This document shows, in pieces, positions 61,948-64,000 of a stretch of DNA of 64,000 bases. The stretch comes from an uncultured Allomuricauda sp. (lineage in GTDB: Bacteria > Bacteroidota > Bacteroidia > Flavobacteriales > Flavobacteriaceae): contig NZ_CANMUU010000002.1 in NCBI RefSeq assembly GCF_947501165.1, positions 310,001-374,000 of the forward strand, written 5' to 3'. A model generated the notes under the pieces. The model made no database searches. It was not told where the DNA came from and was given only the letters and a program-made list of their open reading frames with translations. The first letter of the stretch is position 1. The number at the start of each line of letters is the position of its first letter. A program made the translations under genes and the position numbers.

Positions 61948-63063
61948 ATGAATAAAATATGTTTCCTTCTAATAATATTTCTCACTGTTTCTTGTCAATC
62001 TGATTTAACCAACCAGACCCAAGAAAACAAAACGAAAATTGAAATTGGAGAACGCTTTAGTCTGACCTCAAAATTTCTTAAAGAAGAAAGAGAAATCTAC
62101 ATATCAGTTCCTTCAAATTATGATAATAGCGTACATAGTTATCCGATTATTGTGGTTTTGGACGCAGAATATTTATTTGAGATAACTAACGCAATTACAA
62201 AGATTAAGGCTTCAAGAAATGAGATGCCCGAAAGTATTGTTGTCGGAATTCCAAACAATACGGGAAAACGTTATGATATGGCAATGGAGTTAAGTAATAC
62301 CAAGGGAGAATATTTTTTTGGAAAAGGCCATAGCAATGCCAAAGACTATCTAAAGTTTTTTAGAAAAGAATTGTTTCCATTTCTTGAAAAGAAGTACCGA
62401 ATTAATTCTGGAAAGACCATTATTGGGATGTCACCTACATTTAGTCCCGTTTTGGAATCATTTTGGAACGAACCAGACCTATTCGACGGTTATATCATTC
62501 TTGCCGCTGAACTATCGCTAAAGACTATTTCTGGAGAAACAATAGCACAAAAAATTCGTTCATCTCTTAGAGATAGTCTTCGGCCAAAATCAGCAATTTA
62601 TGTTGGTAAAGCTGATGATGACTTGAAAAGAAGACCAAAGGAAGAAGCTGAGGCATTTATTGAATTAAATGAAGAATTGGCATTGAGCTCAAATCCAAAA
62701 GTAAGACATAAATTTGAAGTACTTGAGAATGAAAATCATTATGGAATGTCAATAACTGGCATTCAAAATGGACTTGAAACAATATATCCTAAAAGTGAAT
62801 GGAACGTGCCTTACAGAGACTTTTGGAGTTCGGAAAACCCTTCAAAGGAGATTAAAATGTTTTACGATGAACTTTCTGAAAGTTATGGTTTCAATGTAGT
62901 TCCCCTTGAAAGTTCATTTTATTCTGCCCAAACATTAATTGGAACTATCAAAAGATTAGAAAGACAAGACCGAATTAAGGAATCCAAAGAAGTTTTGAGC
63001 TTGGCTTTAGAATATTATCCAAATTCAGAAGAAATAAGGGAATTAAGAGAAAAATATAAATGA
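61948..63063 (+). CDS. Esterase D-like lipoprotein
   Basis: A 371-residue protein from the ATG at 61948. Lipoprotein signal (CFLLIIFLTVSC), alpha/beta-hydrolase domain of the esterase D type (EIYISVPSNYDNSVHSYPIIVVLD, FPFLEKKYRI). The nucleophile region reads IGMSPTFSPV, where G-x-S-x-G would be expected, so the second Gly is missing and activity may be lost or altered. A C-terminal helical part follows. The late His is in NENHYGMS. Confidence 0.78.
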   Translation: MNKICFLLIIFLTVSCQSDLTNQTQENKTKIEIGERFSLTSKFLKEEREIYISVPSNYDNSVHSYPIIVVLDAEYLFEITNAITKIKASRNEMPESIVVGIPNNTGKRYDMAMELSNTKGEYFFGKGHSNAKDYLKFFRKELFPFLEKKYRINSGKTIIGMSPTFSPVLESFWNEPDLFDGYIILAAELSLKTISGETIAQKIRSSLRDSLRPKSAIYVGKADDDLKRRPKEEAEAFIELNEELALSSNPKVRHKFEVLENENHYGMSITGIQNGLETIYPKSEWNVPYRDFWSSENPSKEIKMFYDELSESYGFNVVPLESSFYSAQTLIGTIKRLERQDRIKESKEVLSLALEYYPNSEEIRELREKYK

Positions 63064-63322
63064 AAACTGGCTACAAAAATGAGCTAACCCAAAATTTAAG
63101 CCATTTTTAGTCACTTTCTAACCAAGTTTGGGTCATATCCCAAGGGTTCGGCTTTGTAACTCGAGTCAGATGATAAAATTTTTTCGATAGTCGCTATTGA
63201 GCCAAGACTAAGACTGACTGATCCAATAAAAAATTGTCGCCCTGTAGCCTTTTATTTTTCTAATTTTAAAACAAAATACGACTAATTCCGAGTAGGACTG
63301 CCGTTGTAGTTAATTATCAAAA

Positions 63323-63787
63323 ATGAAAATTGAATGCAGGGAAATAACTTCAAGCGATACTGACGATATTGTTCAAATTTCTGATTGGTATTTCAATGAA
63401 TGGAAAATACCGAAACAAAAAACAATTGAAAGTTTGACAAATAACCCGGATGGAAACGTGATTTTTCAGACTTTGATGACAACGGAAGATACCCCAATCG
63501 GCACTGGTGGGCTCTATCATAAGGTAGGACTTCAAAACCGAATTAGAAAATATGAAAATTACTCGCCCTGGATTGCCCTAATGTTTACCAAACCTGGAAT
63601 AAGAGGAAAAGGACTCGGAGGGAAATTATTAGAAGAAATTGAATTGGTCGCTCAAAAACAAGGTTTTGGCAAGGTCTATCTATTTACACATTCCGCTGAA
63701 TCTCTGTATTTAAGAAAAGGATGGAATGAAATTGATAGATATCAAATTAAGGGTAAAAATGTTGTGGTTATGGATAAAGAATTGTAA
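63323..63787 (+). CDS. GNAT family N-acetyltransferase
   Basis: A 154-residue GNAT protein. The acetyl-CoA binding loop is in PGIRGKGLGGKLLEEIE, preceded by WIALMFT, and the last strand has YLRKGWNEIDRY. Substrate unknown. It is a single accessory gene. Confidence 0.88.
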   Translation: MKIECREITSSDTDDIVQISDWYFNEWKIPKQKTIESLTNNPDGNVIFQTLMTTEDTPIGTGGLYHKVGLQNRIRKYENYSPWIALMFTKPGIRGKGLGGKLLEEIELVAQKQGFGKVYLFTHSAESLYLRKGWNEIDRYQIKGKNVVVMDKEL

Positions 63788-63873
63788 AAATACATAGAAC
63801 GAAGTATGTAACCCTAGTCTCTTGTAGGCGGTAATTCTACATATACTAACAATTTTCATAAGGTAATAAAACA

Positions 63874-64000
63874 GTGGATGAACTGAACGTGATAAAAGAA
63901 CATTACAAACCTATTCAACCCAGTGTTTCAGGTAGCGATAATGAAATAAGTTATCAAGAGAGTAAACCAAGTAAGGAAATTGAGAATTTCATTTACTGTT
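63874..64000 (+). CDS. Start of an AraC-type regulator (partial)
   Basis: A frame from GTG 63874 runs off the window: VIKEHYKPIQPSVSG, then SYQESKPSKEIENFIYC. This resembles the N-terminal segment of AraC-type regulators with a DUF6597-like domain. Only 42 residues are available, so the assignment is tentative. Confidence 0.45.
   Translation, partial: MDELNVIKEHYKPIQPSVSGSDNEISYQESKPSKEIENFIYC

Noticed and set aside
1..64000. tRNA, rRNA, CRISPR arrays or insertion sequences
   Set aside because: Read through both strands without finding a tRNA cloverleaf pattern, regular repeat-spacer array or transposase gene.

Overview
The window reads as a chromosomal piece of a Flavobacteriaceae-type member of the Bacteroidota. 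The evidence is AT-rich DNA, promoters with a TAnnTTTG-like -7 element and mostly no Shine-Dalgarno, many lipoprotein signals, flavobacterial-style Crp/Fnr and membrane-bound AraC regulators, and a subclass A2 beta-lactamase. No rRNA, tRNA or CRISPR array was seen.

Positions 95-36112 form one large exopolysaccharide/capsule locus of the Wzx/Wzy type. Precursor genes supply UDP-L-FucNAc (capE, capF, capG-like), UDP-GlcNAcA/GalNAcA (dehydrogenase plus 4-epimerase), UDP-GlcA/GalA (ugd plus 4-epimerase) and a 4-amino-4,6-dideoxy sugar (WbpM/PglF-like dehydratase, DegT aminotransferase). A PglC-like phosphoglycosyltransferase, three GT4 glycosyltransferases, flippase, polymerase, OPX lipoprotein, Wzc tyrosine kinase and a PHP-type phosphatase complete the export route. 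Decoration genes include an N-formyltransferase, an OafA-like acyltransferase and an expansion of five FemAB/BioF2-like acyltransferases. Two tandem PL1-like lyase lipoproteins sit inside the locus and probably trim the uronic-acid-rich product.

Positions 36315-43059 look like a mobilizable element or its remains: HigBA toxin-antitoxin, a 941-residue PIN-domain protein, a mob module (DUF6730, relaxase, MobC, HTH) and strong hairpins that may be oriT. No integrase was found.

Positions 43456-47154 and 57972-63787 hold small accessory genes (DUF1905, class A beta-lactamase, DinB-like, esterases, DUF1801, VOC, DUF6624, GNAT), several separated by imperfectly palindromic cassette-like spacers.

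Positions 47159-57740 are the most unusual part: three different Crp/Fnr-family regulators, a membrane AraC regulator and small redox/detoxification-type genes (cupin, ABM monooxygenase, AhpD-like, NTF2-like, DUF1330, DUF2867-like, SMP-30-like). Six promoters here carry a palindromic N5-N4-N5 operator placed exactly 36 nt upstream (5' end to 5' end) of a -7 element, which is the -41.5 geometry of FNR-type activation. Three operator sequence types occur, and each type has a copy immediately downstream of one of the three Crp/Fnr genes. A separate 68-bp element is shared by the upstream regions of one Crp/Fnr gene and of the SMP-30-like gene, suggesting a regulatory loop. I regard this as the best candidate for an undescribed system, followed by the FemAB-like array.
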